A stretch of 64,000 nt of DNA from Monodelphis domestica (taxonomy: Eukaryota; Chordata; Mammalia; Didelphimorphia; Didelphidae): positions 178,354,499 to 178,418,498 of the forward strand of contig NC_077228.1 of NCBI RefSeq assembly GCF_027887165.1, given 5' to 3'. The notes under the pieces were generated by a model. It was not told the origin of the DNA. It saw only the letters and a program-made list of their open reading frames with translations, and made no database searches. Both the position numbers and the translations under genes were made by a program. Shown here piece after piece: positions 35,383-47,604 of the stretch. How positions within the stretch are numbered: the stretch's first letter is position 1; every line of letters starts with the position of its first letter.

Positions 35383-37049
35383 TATTGACTAGTTTTGCTA
35401 AATTTTTACTTTCTCTTTATCATTCTTTTTTACAAGGAATGGCTGTGTGGTTAGAGGAGGAGAAAGGGAACTATTTTGAAATGAAGGTAGTATAAAAACA
35501 AAATACAGCAATACAATTTTTTAAACAAGAAAACAAATTAAAACCAATCCCAACATTTAGTACAGATGGCAAGTATTGTCGGAGAAAAGAGATTATCATG
35601 CACCAGAATGGTTAGGTAAGGCTGTCTGGAGGGGCAGTGTGTGACTTGGGGTTGAAAGGATATGTATGAACTAAGAGGAGGCCCTAAAGGAAGGAGGTTG
35701 GGTTTGATATCATTAAAATCTCTTTTAACTCCAGGTTCCTACAATTTTATATACTGAAAGTTCAGGGAGTTTCAGAATTAGAAGAGATTTTAGAATTCAT
35801 ATATTATTACCCATTGAGTAGGAATGTTCAACAGTATTCTTCTACAAGTGGTTACTCACCTTTGCTTGAACACCCCCAGTGGGGTAGTAACCCACATGGG
35901 CAGTACACTCTCTTTTTACACAGGTCTAACTATTAAGAGGTTTTCTTTCTGCTCTCTGACAAATTTGCAGCAATGGTAGGAGAGTATGATAGGGTGATAT
36001 TGAAAACTGAAGTAACCTTAAAATAAATTCTCTTGGTATTTTAGTAATGAAATCCTCTTGGATGGAGTATGATAGGTCTAATTTATGACAAATTCGAAGG
36101 CTCTGGCGTGGGTACTGTCAAAAATTTCCCACTTTGGACACATATTTATATTGGTGGTAGCAAATGCTCTATTAAGAAAATGGTTGTTAGTTTTCCTATA
36201 ACCTAAGTGAGAATCCAATCTTCTGACAAGCTAAAAACAACAGAAATTTCCTTCCTTAAAACTACTTGCCAGTACATGAGATCACAAATATTTTAAAAAT
36301 TTTAAATTAAAAAATGTAAAAAAGAATGAAACTCTTGGTAGGAACCCAGAAAATCTAAGCTGACCAAAAGATTTTGAGCTTATCTCGTTAAAAACAATGT
36401 TTGTCTCTCTCTGTATACATCTACTGAAAACTTCTAAACCAGATTATAAAGCTAAATCCACTCAAACCCTTAATGGATGAGGATTTCAATTCTAGGACTG
36501 CAAAAACTTCATTTGTGGCCAAGTCTTATCAGCTCCAGTGGTAGACAGATTACAGAAGATGTGCTGTGGATCAGTGGAAAGCACAACCAGCTTAAACCAA
36601 TTATACACTTATGGCCAAATTGCTGAACCACAGATGAAGGCCAAATGTATGAATTTCATTATCTACTGTACTTGCATGTAAAAAATGATGATGTAAAAAT
36701 TTTTTTAAAAGTCTAATCACTAAAATCACTTCCAAGAGAAATCAGCATTCAAAACTGGTATTTCAAAAGTAATGTGTTTAAGTATTTATAACTAATGAAG
36801 TTTATTGAGTATGTTAAGAAAAAATAAAGTGAGGAAAGAATTGTTTATTGAATAAATTTCTGTTTTCAGGTACTTTACTTTTTGCCTTTGTTAAATTTGT
36901 TTAAAGAGGAAATGGATGTGCATGTTTGATTTAAATAGTATGCTACTGATTTCTGTATAGAGAAGAGATGATAAAGGGCATCTAGGAAGAAGACTGGTGT
37001 TAAATGTCTACTTTTTTGCTTTTAAATACTACTTGAATGCTTAGCCTCT
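35383..37049. other. unassigned AT-rich sequence with old repeat traces
   Basis: 35740-35950 (tggttactcacctttgcttg, tagtaacccacatgggcagt) looks like an old mammalian repeat I cannot name. The rest is AT-rich without genes. Confidence 0.4.
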
Positions 37050-37680
37050 GAATGAGGCTATCCAATATACTTAAAATATTGAAAAGAAATAGGAAGGCGA
37101 GCATTGTACAATTTGGTACATTCAATTACCAATTATTTCATGGATCCTTCAGTATAAAAGTCTGCTATGAACTAAGGGGAAGAAGCCATAATGAACTACT
37201 TCTGAGTTTGTTTTCTGTGCTATGTTTGCATAATAATGAGGTCCAATCTGCTGGAAAACAAATAAAGGACAAATTAATAAGGTTGCCATTTTTGTCTAAT
37301 GATGCTTAATGCAGTTTTAGCAATCTGCTCAAGACAAAGGGCAGTCACTCAGACATAGCCAATTATGCATTCGCGTGGCAGATGAAATCTTTAATGATGA
37401 ATCTGATTAGCATGCGACAACAAACATCCAGTCTGCAAAAATTACCATGTCACCTCCTGCAAGCATTTCTCTCATCTCTACTATTAAGGCTTTACGCAGA
37501 TTGAGGTCAGACTGGTATTCTCAAAAGGCGCATTAAGATAAAAGTTTGCCAAATGTGGCAACCACGGCAAAAACAACATCCTATTATGCAAAGTCCAATT
37601 TCTTAACAGCAGACTGTCTAATAGGTTATGAAAATAAGAGCCTAATAAATTTTTCTTAAAGAGTATTTAAAGGATTTAAC
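37050..37680. promoter_or_regulatory. candidate conserved developmental enhancer block
   Basis: About 630 bp with no repeat. It is dense in POU/homeodomain-like sites: tttgcataataatgag, attatgcattcgcgtgg, ctttaatgatgaatctga, attagcatgcgac, attatgcaaagtcc. It keeps several CpGs (gcattcgcgtggc, gctttacgcagattg, accacggcaaa) in CpG-poor DNA. No coding frame of note: the 85-codon frame at 37052-37309 lacks support. The look is typical of vertebrate conserved noncoding elements in gene deserts, but conservation is not visible from one sequence. Confidence 0.45.
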
Positions 37681-37889
37681 GTTTTAGTGAAGATTTAAAA
37701 AAATCAACTGTGCTTCATCTCCAAGCACCCAGAGTATTGTATAGTTACAGAGGAGGTCTATTAGAAATTTAGAATTTGATCCTAGCATAAGTAGTTATTA
37801 GGATATAAAATTCTCTGGATCTCTTTCAGGAGTAAAAGAATTACTACAAATACTGATATTGTCCTAGATAAGCAATCCCTTTGGTCATA

Positions 37890-38035
37890 TAAAGACCAAT
37901 GGTAGATAGACTGTAAACTCCTAGAAGGCAAGAAGTCTTCTATATTTTTGTATTCCCCACAGCATATAGCACCATAGTATTCACATGGGTAATGAATGGA
38001 TGTTTTACTCATTCATTCAAATACCAATGAATGTA
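37890..38035 (+). repeat. L2 3' end
   Basis: gtaaactcctagaaggcaag, tttttgtattccccacagca and gtaatgaatggatgttt follow the L2 terminal pattern. Confidence 0.65.
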
Positions 38036-38744
38036 ATATTTAAAAAAAAAGAAAAGATTACATCAGGATGGCATATACTATTTTTTGAATCAAACAGTTG
38101 CTTTTCTTTAACAAAAAGAAACTTTTAAATTCTGAATTTAACAATCAGCAAACACAAATCTTTTGATATAGAAAGAATAAAAATGAGGATTGCATAAACT
38201 AAACTTGTATGTAGTTTCTTCATGTATATATTAATTATTTAAAGGCATTAATAAAATTACTTTTTTTGTACACACTTGCATGCCTTATTATTTCCTCCTG
38301 TGCACTAAAAAAAAAAAAATAAACTGCTACTTCTGAGTTTGATTACAAACCATGGAGAAAATCAGATTTGGGATCGAGTTACAATTCTATTTTGGAAATT
38401 TATCATACTCTCAGCCATCCATAACCCTAAAATTATGGCTTAGATATTCCATAAAATATGCTAATTAGACCCTATCAATAGAACATTTTGAAGAAGCCAA
38501 GTTCTGATATTGGGATTTTAACTATAAAATTAAATTTAATTAAAAAAACTAGAAACCAGAGATTCTATTTTATTGTTAAAAGACATATATAAACACTTCC
38601 AGACTGCAAGCCCCTTAAAGAAACTTCAATTTTTCAAAAAAGATACTGGTGTGATTTTAAAAATTCTTTATATTCTCTTTAAATATTGAATTTGATAAGC
38701 AAAGTTGTAGATGAAACAAGTTGTGGAAGAATAACTAGCATATC
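38036..38744. other. unassigned AT-rich sequence
   Basis: Poly-A run near 38309-38322. No gene or repeat recognised. Confidence 0.5.
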
Positions 38745-38889
38745 AACCAGCAGGCATTAATTAAATATCTACCATGTGCCAAGTGCTGTGGGAAAATTCA
38801 AAGACAAAAGGGAAACAAGCTTTTTCCTATCCTCAAAATGCTTTTATTTTAAGTTGGGTGGGTGGGTGTAGAAGAGACTATCTGTTTTT

Positions 38890-38953
<64 letters not shown>

Positions 38954-39610
38954 CCTATGTATGTGTATGTATATGCAGGTGTGTACACATATATAATACA
39001 TATATGATAGTTTATGCATTATATATAAATTATAAAATAAGGAGAGAGGTGGTGCATCAAGAAAGGTTTCTATAGAAGGTGAAGTTTGGGCCACCAAGTA
39101 TTCCAGAGGTGGGTAAGGAACAAGCATTCCAGGCAGTAGGACAGAGCCCTGAAAAAAGTATAATGGTGAAGGATGGAATCTTATGTGTGAACAACAGCTA
39201 ATAAAACAATTTGACTGGAACTGAGAATGCTCAAAAGGGGTAACTTTAAAGCAGACTAGAAATGAGGGGCAAGCTAGATTATGCAAAGTTCCAAATGCTA
39301 GCCTAAGGACTAATAATTGATCCTAAGATAATGGGAAGCCAAAGAAGATACCATGTTAAAAAAATGACAAAGTCTAATCTAGATTTTAGGAATATAAATT
39401 TGTTAGTCCTGTAAAAGCTAGAGAGAAGAGGGGAAGAAATAAGATAAGGCTATTGTAATATTCCATTTGAAAGGTAGAGGGAGTAGTGTGAATGGAGAAA
39501 AGGGGGCGGGCATAAAATATTATGGAAGCAACTGATTGGTTCTGCCGGCTGATGGAGAAGAAAGAGTACAAGGAGCTCTTGGGGTTGTGAACCTTTGTAA
39601 TAGAAAGCAT
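38745..39610 (+). repeat. family C old interspersed repeat
   Basis: aaatatctaccatgtgccaa and gtgctgtgggaaaattcaaa (head), TCTA array, then ggtgaagtttgggccaccaa, acaagcattccaggcagtag and aggctattgtaatattccat. Confidence 0.75.
38890..38959. repeat. (TCTA)n microsatellite
   Basis: About 16 TCTA units then degenerate tatgta units. It lies inside a family C repeat copy. The Tyr-Leu-Ser-Ile open frame over it is an artefact. Confidence 0.97.
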
Positions 39611-39619
39611 GATGGTGTT

Positions 39620-40570
39620 TTTTAAAAAAAAATAATTAATTAGTTAATTACTTATAAATATCCAGTTAACTCCTTTCCCCCCTTCCTTCCCCCCATTAGA
39701 GAAAGCATCATTTGACAAAAAATGATGTATGTATATGTAAAACTCTGTCTTAATTATTTCTATTTATCAGTTCTTTCTCTAGAGATAGGCATACTCAAGT
39801 CATTCTTCAAAAAAGTATTTCTGTTGCTGTATCAAATGTTCTCTTGGTTCTACCTCTTTTACTCTTCATAATTTCATGTATGGCTTTCCATGTTTTTCCA
39901 AAATTAATCTACTAATCATTACTTATGGTGCAGTAATATTCCATCACAATCATATGCCACAACTTGTTTGGCCATTCCCCAATCCATGGATACCCCTTCA
40001 ATTTTGCTACCACAAAGAGAGCTGCTATAAACATTTTTAGAAAACATAGTTTCTTTTCCATTTTCCTTGATCACCTCAAGAAATAAACCTAATCGTGGTA
40101 TTGTTGGGTCAAAAGGTATATAGTTTTATAACTCCTTGAGAATAATTCCAGATTGCTCTCCAAAATGGATGGATCAATTCACAGTTTCACCAACAAAGTA
40201 TTAGTGTCCCGATTTTTGTCATTTTGCCCTTCTTTCACTTTAGCCAATCTGATAGGTCTGAGATGATATTTCAGAGTTGTTTTGATTTGTGTTTCTCATC
40301 AATAAATGATTTAGAGCATTTTTTCATATGGTTACATTTAGCTTTGATTTCTTAATCCAAAAACCATCTGTTCATATCTTTTGACCATTAATCAATTGGG
40401 GGAATGGCTCATAATCTCACATATTTGACAATGTTCTCTATATATTTTAGATATAATATCTCCATCCAAGAAACTGTCTAAAATTTTTTCCCCAACTTAC
40501 TGTTTTCCTTCTAATGTTGGATACATTAGTTTTATTTGTACAAAAACTTTTCAATTCAATGTATGATGTT
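39620..40570 (-). repeat. L1 3' half in antisense (about 950 bp)
   Basis: Plus strand reads as the reverse of ORF2 C-terminus and 3' UTR: ttatcagttctttctctaga, cagtaatattccatcacaat, ggccattccccaatccatgg, caccaacaaagtattagtgt, ttgatttgtgtttctcatca. Longest single L1 piece in antisense. Confidence 0.82.
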
Positions 40571-40588
40571 TTTAATAGAAGTGGGGAA

Positions 40589-40752
40589 AGAGGTAGCTAG
40601 GTAGCAGATAAGAGTGGTAGGTCTAACGTCAGGTGAACTGGTTTTAAATCTGTCTCAGACAATTCCCAGGCAAGTCATTTACTTAGCCCCTCCTGCTGTT
40701 CTGTCTTAGAATTAATACTAAGACAGGAGGTAAGGGTTAAAAAAAAATAGAA
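40589..40752 (+). repeat. CORE-SINE, diverged
   Basis: gaggtagctaggtagcagat, cccaggcaagtcatttactt, gaattaatactaagacagga, poly-A. Confidence 0.85.
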
Positions 40753-40754
40753 GC

Positions 40755-41185
40755 AGGTAAGTTAGGAGGAAGAATAGAGTTAGGGGGAAATAAAATAACT
40801 CATGTTTTGGACATGGTGAGTTTGAATTGCCCATAGGATATTCAGGAACACACTGCACTTGTTCTGATCACCCGGAATGACAAGTAAAAGTCAGCATGGG
40901 GCAAAGTTAGGTCTGAGGTGGGGAAAACTGTAATAATCAGAGCTGTACCAAAGGGAAGGGCTGTCTTAGGAGGTGGTCAGGTCTCCCACCCACCCTAATC
41001 TACTTAGGGTCTTCTTATGCAAGTATAAATGATTTTTAACAGATGTAGATATAATTGATATATACCAGAGCATATTGTCAATAAACACTTAATTGTCTAC
41101 TATATGCCATCTGATATGTACAATTAATTGTTGGCCTAGATAGCTTCTGAGATCCTTCCAACTCTGAGATTCTGTGAGAGGTTCC
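40755..41185 (+). repeat. family C tail plus MIR3-type end
   Basis: tggacatggtgagtttgaat and gcccataggatattcaggaa match the late part of family C. tgagatccttccaactctga and gattctgtg at 41150-41175 are a MIR3-type end. Confidence 0.5.
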
Positions 41186-41274
41186 TCAGATTTATATATT
41201 TATAAATGATATATATATGTAATATATATTTATATAACATGATGTAATTCATTATAAGATCTACTATTTCAAAT

Positions 41275-41450
41275 TGACTATGCATACAAAAAAAGTGAAA
41301 TGGATGAATACTTACAAAAAAGAATAAAATGGATAAATATTTAAAAAATATAAATTGCCTGGATTAACAGAGAAGGAACTAGAATATTTAAATAAATCTA
41401 TTTTAGAAAAAGAAATTGAACAGGTTATAAATGAAACAAAGAGCTGCTAT
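41275..41450 (+). repeat. L1 ORF2 fragment (start of reverse transcriptase region)
   Basis: A plus-strand frame reads PGLTEKELEYLNKSILEKEI, the segment that precedes the RT core in L1 ORF2. Only about 60 codons survive. Confidence 0.75.
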
Positions 41451-41575
41451 AAATATTTTAGAACACATAGGTTGTTTTTTTTTCCTTTTCCCTTCATTTC
41501 TTTGAGAAATAGATCCAACATTATTATTGCTGGGTTTAAGGGTATACAAACCAAAGTGTTTCTATGAGAAACAAG
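41445..41575 (-). repeat. antisense L1 fragment
   Basis: agagctgctataaatatttt and attattgctgggtttaaggg match the antisense copy at 39620. Confidence 0.65.
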
Positions 41576-41589
41576 CTCTTAACAAGAGA

Positions 41590-41690
41590 GATTAAGTGAA
41601 CACAAGGTGGAATTTGAACCCTTGTCTTTGGGACTCCAAGTCCAGAACTTTAGGAATTATGTCATGGTGCCTCTCACTGGCTTTCTGAAA
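41590..41690 (-). repeat. MIR fragment
   Basis: ggaatttgaacccttgtctt and ggaattatgtcatggtgcct in reverse MIR order. Confidence 0.6.
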
Positions 41691-41935
41691 GTCCCAGCTA
41701 AAACCCCACCTTTTATAGGAAGTCTTTCCTGGTTCCCCTAAATTCTAATGCTTCTCTCTTTATTGATTATTTTCAGTCTATTCTGTTTATAGTTTGTACG
41801 TACAAAGCTGCTTACACTGTGTGCTCCTGGTGGGCTGAGGCTCTTTTGCCTTTCTTTGAATCATCAGCATTTAGCACGGGGCCTGGCACATAGCAGGCAC
41901 TTAAGTGTTTCTTGACTGACTGAATATAATCTGGT
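41691..41935 (+). repeat. L2 3' end
   Basis: tataggaagtctttcctggt, atcatcagcatttagcacgg and ggcctggcacatagcaggca follow the L2 3' consensus pattern. Confidence 0.88.
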
Positions 41936-41967
41936 ATGTATCAAAAACAAACAAACCACAAAAAAAC

Positions 41968-42025
41968 TTTTTTTTTTTAACCCTTACCTTCTGGCTGAGG
42001 TTAAATGACTTGCCTGAAGCCCACA
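41968..42025 (-). repeat. CORE-SINE fragment
   Basis: aacccttaccttctggctga joined to ggttaaatgacttgcctgaa. Both ends lost. Confidence 0.65.
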
Positions 42026-42192
42026 AATACTTATAAATACAAGTTAGAATGTGGTAAGAGAAATACAATGCTCTGTGCAAATTCAGAAAGAAACAACACA
42101 ACCACCTAGGGGAATCAGGACAGGCTTTATGGAAGAAGTGGCATATATATATGTATATATATAATTACATGATCCTTTAGAAATTATTTCCC

Positions 42193-42360
42193 TGTGATGT
42201 AGTGGCAAGAGCACTCGTTTTAGAGCTAGAATATCCAGGTTGGAATTCTAGTTCTGTGTGATCTTGGGCTTAATTTCTCTTCCTCATTTTCTTAATTTGT
42301 AAAATGAGGGGGTTAGACTAGATGACCCTTCTACCTCCAAGATTCTGTGAACTTCCTCAG
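42193..42360 (+). repeat. MIR3-type SINE
   Basis: gtagtggcaagagcactcgt, tgatcttgggcttaatttct, aaaatgagggggttagacta, acctccaagattctgtga. Confidence 0.85.
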
Positions 42361-42689
42361 ATTTATATCAAGGATAATGGGGCCATGGTGTGATTCAAGA
42401 TGACATATGATATCTCAAAATTGACAATATACATGAAAATAAGAGTGAGTTACATTGTTCAATACATACATGTGCACAACTCTATATGGTTTGATTTTTC
42501 TTGGTCTATAATATGGTTTAGGAAATGTTTAACTCTTTTTTTTTCAATTGTATCATTTAAAAAACATACCATGTAGAAGTTAACCAAAAAGGAATAAGAA
42601 GGGCAAAACCCCCCTTTCTAGTGATATAATGGGCACTAAGAATGGAGAATAAAAATAATCCTTCAAAAAAAACCTTTTAGTGATAATAT

Positions 42690-42697
42690 TCTCTCTC

Positions 42698-42751
<54 letters not shown>
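42690..42751. repeat. (CT)n(TG)n microsatellite
   Basis: Short CT run followed by about 23 TG units. Confidence 0.96.
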
Positions 42752-43479
42752 TAAATAGAAGAAGTAGAAAGTGTTCCTGCTTCCTGATGGAACACCAGAC
42801 TTGGATGTGTCCCAGGATTCTTAGTTCACTCATCATGCTGCTTCAAAGTTGAGTCACAAAGGATCCCAGGGTAAGTCTTAAATAGAAGTGCTGCCCCAAC
42901 TGAAAAGTATTTGTATGTTTGTGGTCAACACTTTTGTTCTCTTTACTAACCCACACAAACTAAGGATTCTCTTATTAGCTGCCAGACTGGGAGTTACCCT
43001 CTTTTTGACAGTCCTCGGCTTTTTCTGAAAAATTTCCTCAGATCTCAAGACCAACTTGTTCTGATCTCTACTCCAACCTTGATCTTCCCTCCTCTCTTGC
43101 TTATTTCCTTGCATTCCCTTCTTTTCAAATAATGTCATCCTTGTTGTGACATAGTGATTCTTCATTCACCACCTCTTCTTTCAAGTACAGGATTCATATC
43201 AAAATATACAAATGAAATTACAGTCTGCTTATTTGCAAAAAGGACAAAAATTTCTCAACCAATTAACCATATTTTTGTTAATGTTCTCATGACCTAATAT
43301 TAAGAAATGAGAGCAAACAAGAAATTATTTCTAGTACAAACAGGGGCAAAACCCAGTTTTAAATAGAATTTATGAGACTGCTGTAGCGTCAGGAAAGAAA
43401 TAGGCCCATATTATGTGAAAATCCTGAAATATTATTTAATGGGCACTTTTACAGTCAAAAGGGGAAAAAAAGGAAGAGG
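42752..43479. other. unassigned sequence with an unsupported 95-codon minus-strand frame
   Basis: The minus-strand frame 43165-42878 is Lys/Arg/Glu-rich and contains a possible donor (AAAGAGG/GTAACT), but no pyrimidine-rich acceptor. I leave it uncalled. Confidence 0.4.
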
Positions 43480-43690
43480 TTAAGACCGGCACGTGGGTGG
43501 AAAAAAAATATAGGTTGTTTACTCTGCATCATAATAAAACACAAAGTATTTAAATCTTAGAGCAGCTGATTACACAGGAATACATGATGCACCTGGGTTT
43601 AAAAAAGTCAACACCTTCTGAACACATGTTTTTCTGTAATGTATCAATGGGATTGCTGACATTAGCTGAACAAACTAATCCTAGGAAAAA
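43480..43690. promoter_or_regulatory. candidate conserved noncoding element
   Basis: Repeat-free block with gaccggcacgtgggtgg (E-box CACGTG), catcataataaaac, ggagcagctgattac-like and taatcctagg. Inference from composition only. Confidence 0.3.
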
Positions 43691-43940
43691 TAGAAATAGC
43701 AGAAAATCTTTTTTCATTTGCACGTACTAGATTTCTGGACATCTGCATCAATTAAAATAATCATTACATTGAAAATAAACCAAACTTCATGATTTGCATT
43801 TTGGTAGAGTCATCACAAAGTAGGACATGGGTACAAGATCATATTCCTAAGATAACCTTCTATTTCTTACTAATGTAAATGAGAATTATTTTCATTTACT
43901 ACGTGTGATGTACAATCATCTCAATTCATAGTTCATAAAA

Positions 43941-44189
43941 AGTGTTGTTCAGTTCTTTTTAGTCATGTCTGTCTCTTCGTGACCTCATAGACCATGCTTT
44001 TTAGAGGGTTTTCTTAGAAAAGATACTGGAATGGTTTACCATTTCCTTCTCCAGTGGATTAAGCCAAACAGAGGTTAAGTGACTTGCCCAGAGTCACATA
44101 GCTAGTGAATGTCTGAGGCTAGATTTTAATTCGGACCTTCCCGATTCCAGGCCCAGCAACTCTATACACTGAGCCACTTGGCTACCTCC
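43941..44189 (-). repeat. CORE-SINE with Bov-B-like tail (Mar1-like), target duplication
   Basis: Reverse tail gttcagttctttttagtcat and tgtctgtctcttcgtgacct, reverse head actgagccacttggctacct. Flanks share ttcataaa (43932-43939 and 44190-44197). Confidence 0.9.
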
Positions 44190-44489
44190 TTCATAAAGAC
44201 TAGTTGCATCTATATCAGAGAATAGCATGAAGTTAGGTAAATATATGTGGGATGCTATAAAAGGGAAATACATATCTGAAAGGCAATACTCACTAGTTTG
44301 CCTTACTATAGAATTATGTTAAAAGGTCATAGCATCAAGACAACTTCTGATGTTTTAACTTTTTATTCAATTCAATCAGTAGAACCAGATCCAGTCATAA
44401 TTATATTAAAAAAATTTTAATGATAAAAAATACAATCTAGTTAAAACAATTCCTGCTAATTCTACCTCCTTGAAAGGACCAAAAAAACC

Positions 44490-44745
44490 CCTCGCTTCTT
44501 CTCATAATGAAACCTTAATTACAGAGCATAATTCACCACCCCATGAAGGAACAGTGATTAACTACGCCCTTCCGGAGTGCAGTCAATTAACTGTATGCTT
44601 ATAAATAGCATTTCTACTGAATGGATATTGAAACTCACCTTATAAAATCCTCAGCAGTAGAGCATTTCTTGTTGCTAAGGGACTATGACATTATTCCATG
44701 ATGCAAAAACAGGAACATTACATAACCTGTCCGTATGCTCAGTGA
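44490..44745. promoter_or_regulatory. candidate conserved noncoding element
   Basis: Repeat-free, with homeodomain-like accttaattacagag and cagtcaattaactg, CpGs (actacgcccttccggagtg, ctgtccgtatgc) and a TATA-like ataaatagc. No frame of note. Inference only. Confidence 0.35.
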
Positions 44746-45010
44746 TGGTCAGAATTAAAAAACCTTAGGTGTAGACAGTTTAAAGTTCTACTTGTTGCCC
44801 ACTATGTGGAGGGTAGGAGCTTTAGAATATTCCTTTACAGACACTAGAGTGGTCTGAAGGTAGCATCAAAGAAACATTAAATAAATCATATAACTCATCA
44901 GCTAAGTGAGAATTTAGTTATTTTCTATAAGATTAAATTAATCACAAAGTACTTAAGGAAACATTTTTCTCTTCTACCCTAGCCCACACTACCTCAGTAC
45001 TCATCTGGGA

Positions 45011-45047
45011 CATGTATGTGTGTGTATGTATGTGTGTGTGTGTGTGT
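45011..45047. repeat. imperfect (TG)n/(TATG)n microsatellite
   Basis: Mixed tgta and tg units over about 37 bases. Confidence 0.9.
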
Positions 45048-45099
45048 TTTGGAGTTTGAATGAGTTGGAAATCAACAACCATTTTACTCTTACTTATAA

Positions 45100-45268
45100 T
45101 TGATACTAAAGTATTGGTTCTAAGGCTGAAGAGAAGTAAGGGCTAAGCAATTGGGGTTAAGGGACTTGCCCAGGGTCACACAGTGAGGAAGCGTCTGAGG
45201 CCAGAATTTAATCCATGGCCTCCATCTCTAGGCCTGGCTCTCTATTTACTGAGCCACCTAGCTGCCCC
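45100..45268 (-). repeat. CORE-SINE (WALLSI-like)
   Basis: Reverse copy: tattggttctaaggctgaag, gcccagggtcacacagtgag, tgagccacctagctgcccc. Confidence 0.92.
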
Positions 45269-45839
45269 ATTTCTTTTGATAAAATGGAAGATCACTGTGT
45301 CTATGTTCTGCAATCTTCTAGTACTGTTCTCTTAACTACTTTAGTAACCTAAAGGATCTCTAAGTCTTGCCATCCACCCCACCTCTACAGTCTTCTTTTA
45401 TTTCAGCTAGAGTATGAGTGAACTCCTTAAGAGTAGGGACTGCCCAACTTTTTCTATTTATATCTTTTTTATATCTTCATTTATTTTTTTTATATTTATA
45501 TCTTCATGCTTAAGATATATATGATATTTGAGTCACAAAGTATTTAGGATACTGAAGATACTTAAGAACTTTAACACTATCAGGAGAATAAGAAGGAATA
45601 TAGAAAGAAGGTAAAATGAATAAAATGGATTGATATCCAAAAAAAAATCAAGGAACAGTTAAGAGGAACACATGTGAAGAAAAGGAAAGATAAGAGGTAT
45701 TATTATTATTATTATTATTAATCTCACCCAAAGTGATACCCAAGAGTCAATACAATGGAGAAGATTGGGGTGCTGCTGTGTTCAATGCTTGAACTTTATT
45801 CTCACTTGAATTGGCCAAAAGTCAGAGTAATATCCACAC
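45269..45839. other. unassigned AT-rich sequence, possible L2 trace
   Basis: 45400-45460 (actccttaagagtagggact) looks like an L2 3' fragment. No gene. Confidence 0.4.
45696..45722. repeat. (TTA)n microsatellite
   Basis: About eight TTA units. A shorter similar run lies near 3580-3595, and a GGT run near 5845-5868. Confidence 0.9.
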
Positions 45840-46930
45840 TCAGTCAGCTCAAAACCTACCTTATCCTATAGGTAAGGAGAAGGGAAAGGGGAATAAGAAA
45901 AAGTGGGAAGACGGACAAAAAGGAGGGTGAAGTTGGGGAAGAAGCAAAACATTTATGAACAGGAAAAGACTGAAAGGAGAAAAAAGAGTAAATAGGGAGA
46001 AAATAAGATAGAGGGAAATAATTAGTAATCATAACTGTGAATATGAATGGGATAAACCACCCATCCATAAGATGGAAAAGGACAGTAGTGGATTAAAAAC
46101 TAATATTCCATAATATGTTTTCTGTGATAAACACATTTAAAGCAGGGAGATACAGAGTAAAAATAAGAAGCTATTATGCTTCAGTTAAAGTAAAATAAAA
46201 GTAGAGAGAGCAGTCATAACCTCAGACAAAGCCAAAAGTAAAAATTGATCTAATCAAAAGAGATAAGGAAGGAAATTACATTTTGGTAAAAGGTACTTTA
46301 GACAATGAAACTATATCAATACCAAACATATATGCATCAAATGGCATAGCATCCAAATTCCTCAAGGAAAAGTTATATGAGTTATAGGAAGAAATAGATA
46401 GTAAAACTATAGTAGTGAGGGATCACAACCTTCCCCTCTCAGAAATAGATAAATCCAACAAAAAAGTAAATAAGAAAAAAGTTAAAGAGATAAATAAAAC
46501 TTAAGAAAAGTTAGATATGATAGACCTCTGGAGAAAACTCAATGGGAATAGAAAGGAATATACCTTTTTTTCTCAGCAGTATATGGCACCTTCACAAAAA
46601 CTGATCACATAAAAGGGCATAAAAACATTACAACCAAATGAAGAAAAGCAGAACTATTAAATGCATTCTCTTCAGACCATAATGTAATAAAAATTACATT
46701 CTACAAAGGGCAGCAGGAAGACTAAAAATTAATTGGAAACTAAGTAATCTTATCCCAAAGAATGAATTGGTCAAAGAACAAATCATAGACACAATCAATA
46801 ATTTCATTAAAGAGAAAGCCAAGGAGACAACATGCCAAAGTTTATGGGATAGAGCCAAAGTTGTACTTAGGGGAAAATTTATATCTTTCAATGTTTACAT
46901 CAATAAAAGAGAAAGAGCAGATCAATGAAT
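45840..46930 (+). repeat. L1 fragment, 5' UTR/ORF2 endonuclease to pre-RT region
   Basis: About 1.1 kb in sense. Motifs in order: aataattagtaatcataact (ORF2 start region), cctcagacaaagccaaaagt, acaatgaaactatatcaata, ccttcccctctcagaaatag, actgatcacataaaagggca, gccaaggagacaacatgcca, agccaaagttgtacttaggg. These encode pieces resembling L1 endonuclease and the linker before RT, with stops throughout. Confidence 0.85.
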
Positions 46931-46998
46931 TGGGCATGTAATCTATTTGTATCTTCAGCACTTAGTATGTGCTTAATAAATGCTTTTAAAATTCATAC
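46931..46998 (+). repeat. L2 3' end fragment
   Basis: tgtatcttcagcacttagta and tgcttaataaatgcttttaa. Confidence 0.65.
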
Positions 46999-47604
46999 TT
47001 CTCATTCCTAAATTACCTTCAACAAACAACAGTCTGCTGTCCCTGAAGTCATAATCAAACAGTATAGACAACTACTCTAAGTTGTCCTCCTTTGATAGCC
47101 TGGCTTGAGGGTGTGGGCTGACAGTTTGCACTTAGTTAGAAAATCTTTGGATCATATCTTTGTTTCCAATGTACACTGTTTCAACAGCAACTGTGTTTAA
47201 ATGAGAATATTTTAAAATATTTTTTGGAATCACAATGCAATTTGGAACCCTCTAGTAATACAAAAGTCCAAAATCCAAATATGTATCTTTACTCTATGAT
47301 GTCTTGTCCTTATACAAGTCAGTGTTCATAAATGACCTTTTAATTTTCTCTTCAAAAATAGCTTTAAAAGTTTCATAACATGCTAATAAAGGTGACAAAA
47401 ATGTAAGGGCTAGCTAGAACTAGCTAATTCTTAAGTATACATTGTACTATATATCAGATTATTGTTCAGGATGGAAACTGGGCCTTTTGGGACCTCTTCA
47501 TATTCATTAAAGTGCATTTTTTATAGCTTTGATTATGAATTGTGCAGCTATGAATGTGCACCTTCCTGACTTTCAAAGACAATTGATATGCTGTGTAAAC
47601 TTAC
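46999..47604. other. unassigned; intronic if the candidate gene is real
   Basis: No repeat recognised. I looked for the next exon after 47605 on the minus strand and found none I can support. Confidence 0.45.

Noticed and set aside
42878-43165. 95-codon minus-strand open frame with a possible donor
   Set aside because: No convincing acceptor upstream and no recognisable family. Kept as unassigned.
46999-47160. Possible further minus-strand exon after 47605 (acttcag acceptor, GAAG/GTAATT donor near 47030-47060)
   Set aside because: In the required phase it meets a TGA within about 24 bases, and the acceptor tract is weak. It could be a last exon, but support is too thin.
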